From: an uncultured Aquimarina sp. | GTDB taxonomy: Bacteria > Bacteroidota > Bacteroidia > Flavobacteriales > Flavobacteriaceae | Direction of reading: 5' to 3' | Length of the DNA: 64,000 nt | NCBI GenBank assembly: GCA_947498765.1 | Contig: CANMLG010000016.1 | Span: 248,001 to 312,000, forward strand | Shown here: one piece after another, positions 27,566 to 36,866 of the stretch | Numbering within the stretch: the stretch's first letter is position 1 | How the letters are laid out: each line of letters begins with the position of its first letter | Made by a program: the position numbers and the translations under genes | Notes under the pieces: model-generated | Seen by the model: only the letters and a program-made list of their open reading frames with translations | Databases searched by the model: none | What the model was told of the DNA's origin: nothing

Positions 27566-28633
27566 TTATAATGTATTCACGTTATTTAAGTCAGCAAAAG
27601 CTTTCTTTAAACGAGTTACAAAAGTCTGTTCTCCAACACGTAACCATTTTCGTGGATCATAATGTTTTTTGTTTGGTTCAGCAGCCCCTTCAGGGTTTCC
27701 TATTTGTGTTTTTAAATAAGCTTCGTTGTCAACCATGTAATCACGAATACCATCACAAAATGCAAATTGTAAATCAGTATCAATATTCATTTTAACTACA
27801 CCGTAACCGATTGCTTCTCTAATTTCTTCAACAGTTGATCCAGATCCACCGTGGAATACAAAATCAATATGATTTTTTTCTACACCATGTTTTTTAGTAA
27901 CATACTCCTGTGAATTTAATAAAATTTTTGGAGTTAACTTTACATTTCCAGGTTTGTATACACCGTGAACATTACCAAATGCAGCAGCAATAGTAAATTT
28001 GTCACTTACTTTACTTAATTCAGTATAAGCATAATCAACTTCTTCTGGCTGTGTGTATAATTTAGAAACATCAACATCACTGTTATCAACTCCATCTTCT
28101 TCTCCACCAGTGATTCCTAATTCTATTTCTAATGTCATTCCCATTTTGCTCATACGCTCAAGGTATGTTTTGCAAATTTCAATGTTTTCTTCTAATGGCT
28201 CTTCAGAAAGATCAATCATATGAGAAGAATATAAAGGTTTACCAGTTTGCTTGTAAAATTCTTCACCAGCATCAAGTAATCCATCAATCCAAGGAAGTAA
28301 TTTTTTTGCACAATGGTCGGTATGCATTACTACAGGTACGCCATAGGCTTCTGCCATTAAGTGTACGTGTTTTGCACCAGCAATAGCACCAGCAATAGCA
28401 GCTTTTTGACCTTCGTTAGAAAGACCTTTACCCGCATTAAATTGTGCTCCACCGTTAGAGAATTGAATAAAAACAGGTGAATTTAATTCAGCAGCAGTTT
28501 CCAATACTGCATTAATTGTATTTGATCCAATTACGTTTACTGCAGGCATTGCAAAGCCTTTATCCTTAGCATATTTAAATAACGCTTGTACATCGTCTCC
28601 GGTTACTACTCCTGGTTTAATGTTATGACTCAT
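27566..28633 (-). CDS. fbaA: Class II fructose-bisphosphate aldolase
   Basis: 355 residues, zinc-dependent aldolase of the E. coli FbaA type, splitting fructose 1,6-bisphosphate in glycolysis and working in reverse in gluconeogenesis. Seen: HTDHCAKKLLPW (catalytic D106, zinc H107), the long ELGITGGEEDGVDNS acid loop, FGNVHGVY and FHGGSGS with further zinc His residues, and NIDTDLQ with substrate contacts. Length is typical. It is followed on the same strand by accD after about 146 bp. Confidence 0.97.
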   Translation of the reverse strand: MSHNIKPGVVTGDDVQALFKYAKDKGFAMPAVNVIGSNTINAVLETAAELNSPVFIQFSNGGAQFNAGKGLSNEGQKAAIAGAIAGAKHVHLMAEAYGVPVVMHTDHCAKKLLPWIDGLLDAGEEFYKQTGKPLYSSHMIDLSEEPLEENIEICKTYLERMSKMGMTLEIELGITGGEEDGVDNSDVDVSKLYTQPEEVDYAYTELSKVSDKFTIAAAFGNVHGVYKPGNVKLTPKILLNSQEYVTKKHGVEKNHIDFVFHGGSGSTVEEIREAIGYGVVKMNIDTDLQFAFCDGIRDYMVDNEAYLKTQIGNPEGAAEPNKKHYDPRKWLRVGEQTFVTRLKKAFADLNNVNTL

Positions 28634-28831
28634 CAGTTTTTTTATTTGTTATAAGGGCATAAAAGTAATGAATTTCTATTGAAAAAAAGCATTTAGTAAT
28701 TCTGTTTTAACTCAGATTGTGCATTGAGGAGTTCTTAAATTAGAGATCTGAGGGTAATAATACTTACATAATAAAGACTAAAAAAAGTAGCTGGAATTTT
28801 TTAATAGAGTGGATGATAAGGAAATCTTTAC

Positions 28832-31381
28832 TTAGAAAGGATAATTGATACCTACATTGAAGACTGTTTTTGAAAAGTTAATTTCAGAAAACCAAGGTTT
28901 GTTATTTATTCTTGAAGGGTCATAAATTTTCCATGCGGCATCCAAACGCAATACAAAAAAGCTGAAATCATAGCGTAAACCCAGTCCTGAACCAAGTGCA
29001 ATTTCGGTTAAATCTTTAATTCCTGAAAAGCTAACGTCTTCTTCATCTTCAAAGCGATCAAGTATATTCCATATATTTCCGGCATCAGTAAATAAAGCTC
29101 CATTTAGAGCGCCAGCTATGTTAAAACGATATTCGGCATTAAAGGCTAATTTAAAGTTGGCTTCATTAAACTCATTACGACCACCACTGCTCCCAGGACC
29201 TAAATCATAAGGTGTCCAAGCACGATTATCGTTTGAGCCACCTCCAAAATAACTTTGTGAAAAAGGAATAGAGTTAGAATTGCCATATGGTATAGCTATA
29301 CCTCCAAAGCCTCGAATAGCAAAAATATTTTTATCACCAAAATCCCAATGCTTAATATATTCAGATTCAAATTTGATAAATTGAGAAAATTCTACACCAA
29401 AAAGATCAAAATTACCTTCTTCATTTTTTTCGCGATTGGCTATACTAGCTATAGTCGATAAAAAACTACCAGCACTTTCTATTTTAAAACGAAATCGAGA
29501 AAAGTTTTCGTCATATAGATTTTTACGGGTATCGTTTATTAAGCTATAACTTGTTGTTAAAATTAAATTATTTTCGGTAAGTCTATTTTTACGTTCTGAA
29601 ATACTTCTAATATCTCGTAATTGAAAACTATTTGCTATGGTGTTTCCTGTTATAATACTATTTATAAATTGATCTGCACCAGAAGGGATTTCTAAATCTG
29701 AGTTTTCATTAAAAAAAGTACTATCTGTTGGAAGTAGATCTTTTGCAATTTCGTTTAATCGGTTGTATGAATTTTGATAAACATTAAAATAATTTTCAGC
29801 ATTTAAATTACGAACAAATTGCAAGCCAAAAAGATCAAATTGATTAGAGAGTAATCTGTTTGGTTTCCATTTATAGCGAAAAATACCCGAAACACTTTCT
29901 TTATCAAGTCCTATGTTTTGTTGTGTTGTAATACCAACATTAATACTTGTTTGCGGAGCACTTGATTTTTTTATAATCTTATCGGTTCTTAAAGGGAATA
30001 AGATTCTAGGAAAACTTAGTTTGGCATCCAAACCTAATTCAGAAATATTAAAAAATTTCTCATCACTATCTGCGACATCCTTAGAAGATCCAATATTACT
30101 ACGTGCTGAAATCTCAAAAGATTCTGCTCTTCTAAATACATTTCTAATTAATAATGAACCTCCAAATCCTAAACCAATATCTTGTATAATGGATGTGGAA
30201 ACATCAAAATTGAAGCCAATAGCATACTTTTTTCGAGGTGTTAAAAAAATATTTGCAATTAAATCTTCTCCTTTAAGGTCTCTGGAATCCTCTTGAAATG
30301 TAATGGTTGGGTATTTAAATACACCTAAACTGTTTAAAGAGTTATAGGTAAGTGTCCTTAAACTATCTCGGTATATGGTATTTGGGCTAAGAAAAATAGC
30401 ATTTGTAATAGCCTTTGGTTTAAATTTTAATTTATCATAACTAAATAATTCAAAGCCTTTATAGGTAACACTGTCTTGTAGTTTTTTAGATTTATTTTTT
30501 AGAGCGCTATCAGTAAAAATGTTTACTTTGCTAATGGTGTGTACTTTAAAAGGAATTTGGGTAATTGAATCGCTAACGGTAACAGGTCTATTAATAATAT
30601 TTAGTGTAAGGTTAACCTTTTTGTTTGTATTAATAGTGTCTGCTTCAAATTTAATAAAGTCACGTTCAAAGTGAAATAATCCTTCATTACGTAATCGTTT
30701 TGTAATTCGATTTCGTTCGTTTTCAAGCTCAATAGTATTGTATTGTTTTTGTACTTTCAATAATGATTTACCTTGGTGTTTTTTATAAATTGAATCTGCA
30801 ACAGCAGAGTTTATTCGGACACTAATACTATCAACATCATAAGGGATTCGAGTTGTTATATTGTAAGTAACATTGGCTTTTAAGCTATCGGTAGTTGTAA
30901 TTTTGTGTGTTGAAGAAACATTAAACCATCCTTTATTCCAAAAATACGCTTCAAGTTTTTTTTGTGATTTTTCAATTTTTTGTTTGTTAATTATTACAGG
31001 AGCTTCTCCTGTTTTTTTTAACCAATCATTAAAATTTACCTTTCTGTTAATAATTCTATTTACTTGTTTTTTTGAAAATAGTTTTGCTAATCGAGCCTTT
31101 TTTTTAGGATTAGTATTTAATTTATTGATATAAACAGAATCGACATGTTCTTTGCTTAAATTGTAAATACCTAATTTAACAGGGATTCCTAATAGTCGTT
31201 TGTTAGGTTTTTGTACTAAGTAATTGTATAGTTTTTGATTTTTAGTTTTTTCGCCATTGACCAAAATGGTGTTTTCAACAAGTAGTAGATCGTTATTGGT
31301 AACTTTTTTTGTGGTATTACAACTTAAAATAATAAGTTGTAATAGCAGAATAAGTGATATTTTTGTTGAAAATCGATTCAA
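28832..31381 (-). CDS. tamL: TamL-like outer-membrane assembly lipoprotein (BamA/Omp85 family)
   Basis: 849 residues. The lipoprotein signal (LLQLIILSC, C21) is unusual for an Omp85 protein and marks the Bacteroidota TamL group. The N-terminal half (about 30-370) carries POTRA-like repeats. The C-terminal half is a 16-strand barrel with the family motif GGSNDNRAWTPYDLGPGSSG near 715 and a final strand ending in aromatic F. It probably works with an inner-membrane TamB homologue to insert or supply outer-membrane material. Divergent from the RNA methyltransferase gene with only a short gap (46 bp). Confidence 0.9.
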   Translation of the reverse strand: MNRFSTKISLILLLQLIILSCNTTKKVTNNDLLLVENTILVNGEKTKNQKLYNYLVQKPNKRLLGIPVKLGIYNLSKEHVDSVYINKLNTNPKKKARLAKLFSKKQVNRIINRKVNFNDWLKKTGEAPVIINKQKIEKSQKKLEAYFWNKGWFNVSSTHKITTTDSLKANVTYNITTRIPYDVDSISVRINSAVADSIYKKHQGKSLLKVQKQYNTIELENERNRITKRLRNEGLFHFERDFIKFEADTINTNKKVNLTLNIINRPVTVSDSITQIPFKVHTISKVNIFTDSALKNKSKKLQDSVTYKGFELFSYDKLKFKPKAITNAIFLSPNTIYRDSLRTLTYNSLNSLGVFKYPTITFQEDSRDLKGEDLIANIFLTPRKKYAIGFNFDVSTSIIQDIGLGFGGSLLIRNVFRRAESFEISARSNIGSSKDVADSDEKFFNISELGLDAKLSFPRILFPLRTDKIIKKSSAPQTSINVGITTQQNIGLDKESVSGIFRYKWKPNRLLSNQFDLFGLQFVRNLNAENYFNVYQNSYNRLNEIAKDLLPTDSTFFNENSDLEIPSGADQFINSIITGNTIANSFQLRDIRSISERKNRLTENNLILTTSYSLINDTRKNLYDENFSRFRFKIESAGSFLSTIASIANREKNEEGNFDLFGVEFSQFIKFESEYIKHWDFGDKNIFAIRGFGGIAIPYGNSNSIPFSQSYFGGGSNDNRAWTPYDLGPGSSGGRNEFNEANFKLAFNAEYRFNIAGALNGALFTDAGNIWNILDRFEDEEDVSFSGIKDLTEIALGSGLGLRYDFSFFVLRLDAAWKIYDPSRINNKPWFSEINFSKTVFNVGINYPF

Positions 31382-31427
31382 TGAATTACAATAGTATATT
31401 TTTAAGAATCAAATGTACATTATTTGT

Positions 31428-32171
31428 ATGGTTAGCAAAAACCAAAAGAAATTAATACGGAGTTTAAAGCAAAAAAAAAACCGAAAACAACATGGTCTGT
31501 TTGTTGTTGAAGGAATAAAAGTTATTAATGAGTTTTTAAATACTCATTTTACACTGCAAAATTTATTTGTACTTGCAACAGAAGCTCATTTATATACTGA
31601 AGTGGAAAATAGTAAATTAATTATAGTTTCTGCTACTGAATTATCACAGTTGTCCTTTTTAGCTACGCCTCAAAAAGCTTTAGCTGTATTTGAAATACCT
31701 TTGGCTAAAAAAGAAATGAGGTATGAAGGTTTGCAAGTTGTTTTAGATGATGTAAAAGATCCCGGTAATTTAGGAACTATAATTCGTTTATGTGATTGGT
31801 TTGGTGTTGAAAAATTGATATGTTCTAATGAAACAGTTGATTGTTATAATCCAAAAGTAGTGCAAGCTACTATGGGTTCATTAACAAGGGTTTATGTAGT
31901 TTATGTTAATGTTTTTGACTATATAAAAAATACAGACCTACCTGTTTATGGAACTTTTATGGATGGTAAAAATATTTATCAATCCAAGCTTCCGCAAGAA
32001 GGTTTGTTGCTTATGGGGAATGAAGCTAATGGCATAAGTGCCGAAATAGGGAATTTGGTAGATCACCGTATTGCTATACCTCGCTTTGGAACAATACAAA
32101 AAACAGAAAGTTTAAATGTCGCCACAGCTACAGCAATTGCATTGAGTGAGTTTAAAAGAGGGGGGAGATAA
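31428..32171 (+). CDS. TrmH/SpoU family RNA 2'-O-methyltransferase
   Basis: 247 residues from the ATG at 31428 (an upstream in-frame ATG at 31413 would add five residues). The N-terminal SpoU substrate-binding domain (about 1-95) is followed by the trefoil-knot SPOUT methyltransferase with its three motifs: DDVKDPGNLGTIIR, LLMGNEANGIS and SLNVATATAIAL. It would methylate a ribose in 23S rRNA or tRNA; the exact base cannot be told. The order methyltransferase / porT / ubiE resembles what I recall of flavobacterial genomes. Confidence 0.92.
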   Translation: MVSKNQKKLIRSLKQKKNRKQHGLFVVEGIKVINEFLNTHFTLQNLFVLATEAHLYTEVENSKLIIVSATELSQLSFLATPQKALAVFEIPLAKKEMRYEGLQVVLDDVKDPGNLGTIIRLCDWFGVEKLICSNETVDCYNPKVVQATMGSLTRVYVVYVNVFDYIKNTDLPVYGTFMDGKNIYQSKLPQEGLLLMGNEANGISAEIGNLVDHRIAIPRFGTIQKTESLNVATATAIALSEFKRGGR

Positions 32172-32267
32172 GTGTTTATTTTGTGTTAACCTGATTCATG
32201 AAGATTAATAAATTTTTGATAAAAAAAGAGGTTGCTTTAGTACTAGCAAAATAAAAAAAACAAATTT

Positions 32268-32317
32268 CATCAACCATCAACCATCAACCATCAACCATCA
32301 ACCATCAACCATCAACC
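32268..32317. repeat. Heptanucleotide tandem repeat (CATCAAC, seven copies)
   Basis: Seven exact copies of CATCAAC plus one C, between the 3' ends of two convergent genes and ending 3 bp before the porT stop codon. Too short and spacer-free to be a CRISPR. Copy number may vary between strains. Confidence 0.92.
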
Positions 32318-32320
32318 GTT

Positions 32321-33070
32321 TTATTGAAAGGTAAAATTGATAAAAACACCTCTAGTACTTAATTTATCAATTTGAGCCGTGTAATTACTATTAGGGTCTT
32401 CATCTTGAACGGTTTCATCAGTCATGGAAAAAACGCCTCTAATTGAAGGTGTAAACTTGAAATAGGGTAAAAAGAAATCAATACCAAAACCTAATTCATA
32501 AGAGAAAAAATTAGTAGTAGTTCTAAATTGCCCAGCGCTATTGTCATCTGGGTTATCTTCGTTACTGGATAGGTTAATGGAAGCTGAAACTCCACCAACA
32601 ATAAATGGTTTGAAATTATTTAAACGTTTTGTAGATAATTTTAATAATAAAGGGAGGTGTACTGCAGTGGTTTGAATTTCTCTTATTTGGTCACTTTCAT
32701 TAGGACCAAGATTTGGGAAAAATAATTCACGTGTATTAAAAACCACTCCAGGTTCGGTTCTTAGATCTAAATAATCATTAATTCTTAAATTACCGATTAA
32801 TCCTACGTTAAAACCAAGGCTTTTATTAGTCACTATATCCTGTGTGCTTGGTGTAGTTGGGGTGATTCCATCGGCAAGTGTATTAATTCTATCCGCAGTA
32901 TAATCAATTTTAAAATCTAAAGAGTTAAAACCTAGATAGTATCCCCATCGATATTTTTTTTTATCGTGATTTTCTCTATTTAATAAACGCTCCTTAGTAA
33001 ATATTCCTTGGGCTCCAATTTGTTGAGCACAAATAAACACAAAACATATGGCTAAAATTCTCTTCATCAT
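32321..33070 (-). CDS. porT: PorT/SprT-like type IX secretion protein
   Basis: 249 residues (248 if the second ATG is used). A signal peptide (ending QQIGAQ) precedes a small outer-membrane beta-barrel. The stretches RWGYYLGFNSLDFKIDY, FKPFIVGGVSASINLSS, FFSYELGFGID and the terminal TRGVFINFTF match the PorT/SprT proteins required for T9SS secretion and gliding. The start codon overlaps the stop of ubiE (TAATG), so the two are translated together. T9SS substrates are encoded elsewhere in the window (1-2353, 16475-17224, 56944-61887). Confidence 0.88.
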   Translation of the reverse strand: MMKRILAICFVFICAQQIGAQGIFTKERLLNRENHDKKKYRWGYYLGFNSLDFKIDYTADRINTLADGITPTTPSTQDIVTNKSLGFNVGLIGNLRINDYLDLRTEPGVVFNTRELFFPNLGPNESDQIREIQTTAVHLPLLLKLSTKRLNNFKPFIVGGVSASINLSSNEDNPDDNSAGQFRTTTNFFSYELGFGIDFFLPYFKFTPSIRGVFSMTDETVQDEDPNSNYTAQIDKLSTRGVFINFTFQ

Positions 33071-33798
33071 TATTTGGTAGCTGTATAAATAGTTGCCACA
33101 CCAAAAGTTTGTGGACGATCTACTGTATTCTTAAACCCAATTTTTGTCAAAATATTGTTGAAAGCTTTTCCGTATGGAAAAGCGGCAGCACTTTCCGAAA
33201 GGTATTTATAAGCCACTTTGTCTTTAGAAAAGGCTTTTCCTATTAAAGGTAAAATACGCCGGGTATAAAGCGCATAACCTTGTTTAAAAGGAGATCTTGT
33301 AGGAACGGAGGTTTCTAAGACTACAAATATTCCACCAGGTTTCAGTACTCTAAAAATTTCAGAAAGGCCTTGTGTTAAATTTTCAAAATTTCTGACACCA
33401 AAAGAAACGGTTATAGCATCAAAATGATTGTTTGGATAGTCTATTTTTTCACCATCACCTAATATCATTTCTATAGTTGAGTTCAATTTTTTTTGAGAAA
33501 CTTTTTCTTTTCCTACTTCTAACATACCTGCAGAAATATCTAATCCTATAATTTCTGAAGCACCAGTACGGACTAGGTTAATAGCCAGATCTCCAGTACC
33601 AGTTGCTACATCTAATATACGCTGAGGTTTAGTTTTTTTTACTAATGCAACCACTTTGTTACGCCATTTGATATCTATACCAAATGAGATTACTCGATTT
33701 AATCCATCATAATGACCGGAAATGGTATCAAACATAGAGGCTACTTGTTCCTTTTTGCTTGCAGATGAATCTTTATATGGAGTAATGTTTTTTGGCAT
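33070..33798 (-). CDS. ubiE: Demethylmenaquinone methyltransferase
   Basis: 242 residues from the ATG at 33798; an in-frame start 36 bases upstream would add an unconserved hydrophobic leader. Class I SAM methyltransferase: ILDVATGTGDLAINL (motif I), GLDISAGMLEVG, VSFGVRNFENL and LKPGGIFVVLETS. It carries out the last methylation of menaquinone synthesis (also called menG). It overlaps porT by one base. Confidence 0.95.
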   Translation of the reverse strand: MPKNITPYKDSSASKKEQVASMFDTISGHYDGLNRVISFGIDIKWRNKVVALVKKTKPQRILDVATGTGDLAINLVRTGASEIIGLDISAGMLEVGKEKVSQKKLNSTIEMILGDGEKIDYPNNHFDAITVSFGVRNFENLTQGLSEIFRVLKPGGIFVVLETSVPTRSPFKQGYALYTRRILPLIGKAFSKDKVAYKYLSESAAAFPYGKAFNNILTKIGFKNTVDRPQTFGVATIYTATK

Positions 33799-33945
33799 AA
33801 TAAAAAATTTAAGCAAATATAGGATATTGCTCACGCATGTTATAATAAGTGAAGGTGACTTTTTCTATTTATTTTGGAATAAAAACCTTTTGAAGCCAAA
33901 AAATAAAAGAAAAATTCATGAGATATAATTTTAGAGTATTTGACT

Positions 33946-33996
33946 TATATTTGTTGTGTGTTAAAAGTGAGTATGTTTCTAATCGATCACTTTTAA
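33946..33996 (+). promoter_or_regulatory. trkA promoter box and leader hairpin
   Basis: TATATTTG at 33946-33953 fits the -7 consensus, giving a leader of about 50 nt. Inside it are perfect 10-bp inverted repeats (33961-33970 and 33987-33996, TTAAAAGTGA), ending 13 bp before the trkA ATG. The hairpin could affect translation start or bind a regulator. Confidence 0.5.
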
Positions 33997-34009
33997 AAAT
34001 TAACATTGC

Positions 34010-35359
34010 ATGAAAATTATTATTGCAGGAGCTGGTGAAGTAGGTTTTCACCTAGCAAAATTACTTTCGTTTGAATCTCAGGATATCACACTTATTGATT
34101 TAGATAAAGATGCGCTCGCTTATGCTGAAAATCATTTAGATATTAGAGCAGTAAAAGGAGATGCAACTTCAATTAGTGTATTAAAAAATGCTAATGTAGG
34201 AAAGGCTGATTTAATTATAGCAGTAACAGGTGTTGAAACAGCAAATATTACGATAGGAGTACTAGCCAATGAATTAGGTGTTGGACAATCCATAGCTAAT
34301 ATATCCAATACAGAATTTATTGATAATGACGAAGATATAGGATTTAAAAAATTTGGAATTGATGAGTTAATTTCGCCAGAAACATTAGCGGCAAATGAAA
34401 TAAGTTTACTGCTTAATCAATCGGCATTTGATGATACTTATCAGTTTGATAATGGTGCCCTAATTATGGTAGGGACTACCCTTTCGGGAGAAGCTCCTTT
34501 TGTGGGTAAAACAGTCCAGGAGGCAGCTAAAATATTTCCAGAGTTGCACTTTATTCCAATTGCCATTCAACGAACAGGAACGCAATTTACTATTATTCCT
34601 AGAGGGTCTACAGAATTTAAAGAAGGAGATCAAGTGTATTTTATAACATCAAAGGGAGGTGTTGATGAGTTGTATAAATTGACAGGAAAGGAAAAAACTA
34701 AAATCAAAGATGTGATGATTTTAGGAGGTAGCAAAATTGGAGCCAAGGCAACAAAAGATTTATGTGCCAATAAATTTAATATAAAATTAGTTGAAAAATC
34801 AGCTGATAAAGCTTTTGATTTAGCAGATAATCTTCCAAAAGCTTTAGTTATTAATGGTGATGGTCGTAATGTAGAGTTGCTTGAAGAAGAAAATTTACAT
34901 GATATGGACGCTTTTGTAGCAGTAACAGGGAATTCTGAAACTAATATAATGTCCTGTTTAATTGCAAAATCAAAAGGAGTAGCCAAAACGATTGCTTTAG
35001 TGGAAAATATGGATTATTTTCAATTGTCTCATTCTATTGGAGTAGATACATTGATAAATAAAAAACTTTTGGCTGCCAATTCGATTTTTAGATATGTGCG
35101 AAGGGGAGAGGTACTTGCTATGACAAAGCTTAACAATATGAATGCCGAGTTATTGGAATTTGAGGTTAAGTATACTTCCAAAGTAGCTAATACCATTATT
35201 AAGGAAATCGATTTTCCACGTTCAGCAATTATTGCAGGAGTTGTAAGAGGGGAAGAAGGTTTAATACCTTTAGGAGATTTTAAAATAAAACCCGCAGATA
35301 AAGTAGTGGTTTGTTGTTTGCCTAAAGCCATTGTCGAAGTAGAAAAACTTTTTGTGTAG
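34010..35359 (+). CDS. trkA: Trk potassium uptake regulatory subunit TrkA
   Basis: 449 residues made of two RCK units. Each has a Rossmann NAD/ATP-binding domain (GAGEVGFHLA at 7, GGSKIGAKA near 240) and an RCK_C domain (about 135-220 and 365-449, LIPLGDFKIKPADKVVV). It is a cytoplasmic peripheral protein that gates TrkH. trkH starts at the next base after the stop codon, so the pair is one operon. Confidence 0.95.
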   Translation: MKIIIAGAGEVGFHLAKLLSFESQDITLIDLDKDALAYAENHLDIRAVKGDATSISVLKNANVGKADLIIAVTGVETANITIGVLANELGVGQSIANISNTEFIDNDEDIGFKKFGIDELISPETLAANEISLLLNQSAFDDTYQFDNGALIMVGTTLSGEAPFVGKTVQEAAKIFPELHFIPIAIQRTGTQFTIIPRGSTEFKEGDQVYFITSKGGVDELYKLTGKEKTKIKDVMILGGSKIGAKATKDLCANKFNIKLVEKSADKAFDLADNLPKALVINGDGRNVELLEEENLHDMDAFVAVTGNSETNIMSCLIAKSKGVAKTIALVENMDYFQLSHSIGVDTLINKKLLAANSIFRYVRRGEVLAMTKLNNMNAELLEFEVKYTSKVANTIIKEIDFPRSAIIAGVVRGEEGLIPLGDFKIKPADKVVVCCLPKAIVEVEKLFV

Positions 35360-36856
35360 ATGCCAAAATTAAATTACAGGATCATATTTTACATTATGGG
35401 CTTGCTGTTACTTTGTAATGGAGGCTTTATGTTATTGGCTACTTTGGTAAGTTTTTTATACCATGATGGGGTAACCATAAAAATGGCTTTAGCAGCTATG
35501 CTAACTATTTTTACAGGTTTAAGTTTTATGTTTTTTACGCGTGAACATCAAAAAGATTTAGGAAAAAGAGAAGGTTATATTGTAGTTACTTTTGGATGGG
35601 TATTTATGTCGTTTAGCGGGACATTGCCTTATTTGTTTTCAGAATCTATTCCTTATTTTACCAATGCCTTTTTTGAAACAATGTCAGGTTACACCACTAC
35701 AGGAGCCTCTATTTTAGATGATATTGAAATAATACCTAAAGGAATCTTATTTTGGAGAAGTCTCACGCATTGGATAGGAGGAATGGGGATTATAGTACTG
35801 GCTATAGCCATTTTACCTTTATTGGGTATTGGAGGTATGCAGTTGTTTTCGGCAGAAGCACCAGGACCAAGCGCGGATAAATTACATCCTAGAATTACGG
35901 ATACAGCTAAACGATTGTGGCTAATTTATGTTGGTTATACTGTTGCTGAAACCATATTACTAAAGTTGGCAGGGATGAGTTTTTTTGATGCTGTTAATCA
36001 CGCGATGAGTACTTTGTCAACGGGTGGTTTTTCAACAAAAAATGCGAGTGCAGCACACTGGAATGATACCCCTTTAATACAATGGATTATTATTGTATTT
36101 ATGTTTTTAGCAGGAGCGAATTTTGTATTGAGTTATTTTGCTTTTAAGGGGAAAGTTCAGAAAGTATTACTTGATGAAGAATTTAGATATTATGCGGGTT
36201 ATGTATTAGGTTTTTCTGTGTTAGTTGCTTTGTTTATATATTTTCAGGCTGACCCTTCAAATTCAACTATTAATCACCCAATGGTTTGGGGTAAGGTGGA
36301 AAGTTCATTTAGGCACGCCATTTTCCAAGTGTTGGCAGTAGTTACAACTACTGGTTTTGTGAGTGCTGATTACACTATGTGGACTCCTTTTTTAACAGTA
36401 TTGTTTTTTGGATTAATGTTTTCCGGTGGCTCGGCAGGATCTACTTCTGGTGGTATTAAAGTAGTAAGGCATATAATAACCATAAAAAATGGTTTTTTAG
36501 AGTTTAAAAGAACTTTACATCCTAATGCGGTACTTCCTGTTAGGTATAATACAAGAGCCGTTACCAGAGAAATTGTATTTACCATATTAGGTTTCTTTAT
36601 TTTGTATATGTTATCATTTATAATAGGAGCATTGGTTTTTGGTTTAATGGGGCTTGACTTTCAAACTGCTATTGGCGGTGCAGCGACATCCTTAGGTAAT
36701 GTTGGTCCAGGTCTAGGGCAATTAAGTCCTGTAAATAATTTTAATTCATTACCCGATGTAGGGAAATGGTGGTGCTCATTTTTAATGTTGATTGGTCGTT
36801 TAGAATTGTTCACCGTTTTAATTTTATTTACTCCATTTTTTTGGAGAAATAGGTAA
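35360..36856 (+). CDS. trkH: Trk potassium transporter membrane subunit TrkH
   Basis: 498 residues with about ten membrane helices in four M1-pore-M2 repeats. The pore-loop motifs are readable: MSGYTTTGAS, STLSTGGFST, VTTTGFVSAD and TSLGNVGPG, carrying the glycine filter residues. It imports K+ in the cytoplasmic membrane under TrkA control. No gap separates it from trkA. Confidence 0.95.
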   Translation: MPKLNYRIIFYIMGLLLLCNGGFMLLATLVSFLYHDGVTIKMALAAMLTIFTGLSFMFFTREHQKDLGKREGYIVVTFGWVFMSFSGTLPYLFSESIPYFTNAFFETMSGYTTTGASILDDIEIIPKGILFWRSLTHWIGGMGIIVLAIAILPLLGIGGMQLFSAEAPGPSADKLHPRITDTAKRLWLIYVGYTVAETILLKLAGMSFFDAVNHAMSTLSTGGFSTKNASAAHWNDTPLIQWIIIVFMFLAGANFVLSYFAFKGKVQKVLLDEEFRYYAGYVLGFSVLVALFIYFQADPSNSTINHPMVWGKVESSFRHAIFQVLAVVTTTGFVSADYTMWTPFLTVLFFGLMFSGGSAGSTSGGIKVVRHIITIKNGFLEFKRTLHPNAVLPVRYNTRAVTREIVFTILGFFILYMLSFIIGALVFGLMGLDFQTAIGGAATSLGNVGPGLGQLSPVNNFNSLPDVGKWWCSFLMLIGRLELFTVLILFTPFFWRNR

Positions 36857-36866
36857 CTGATTATTT

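Noticed and set aside
32268-32317. Possible CRISPR-like array
   Set aside because: Repeats are 7 bp, directly abutting with no spacers, and no cas gene is near.
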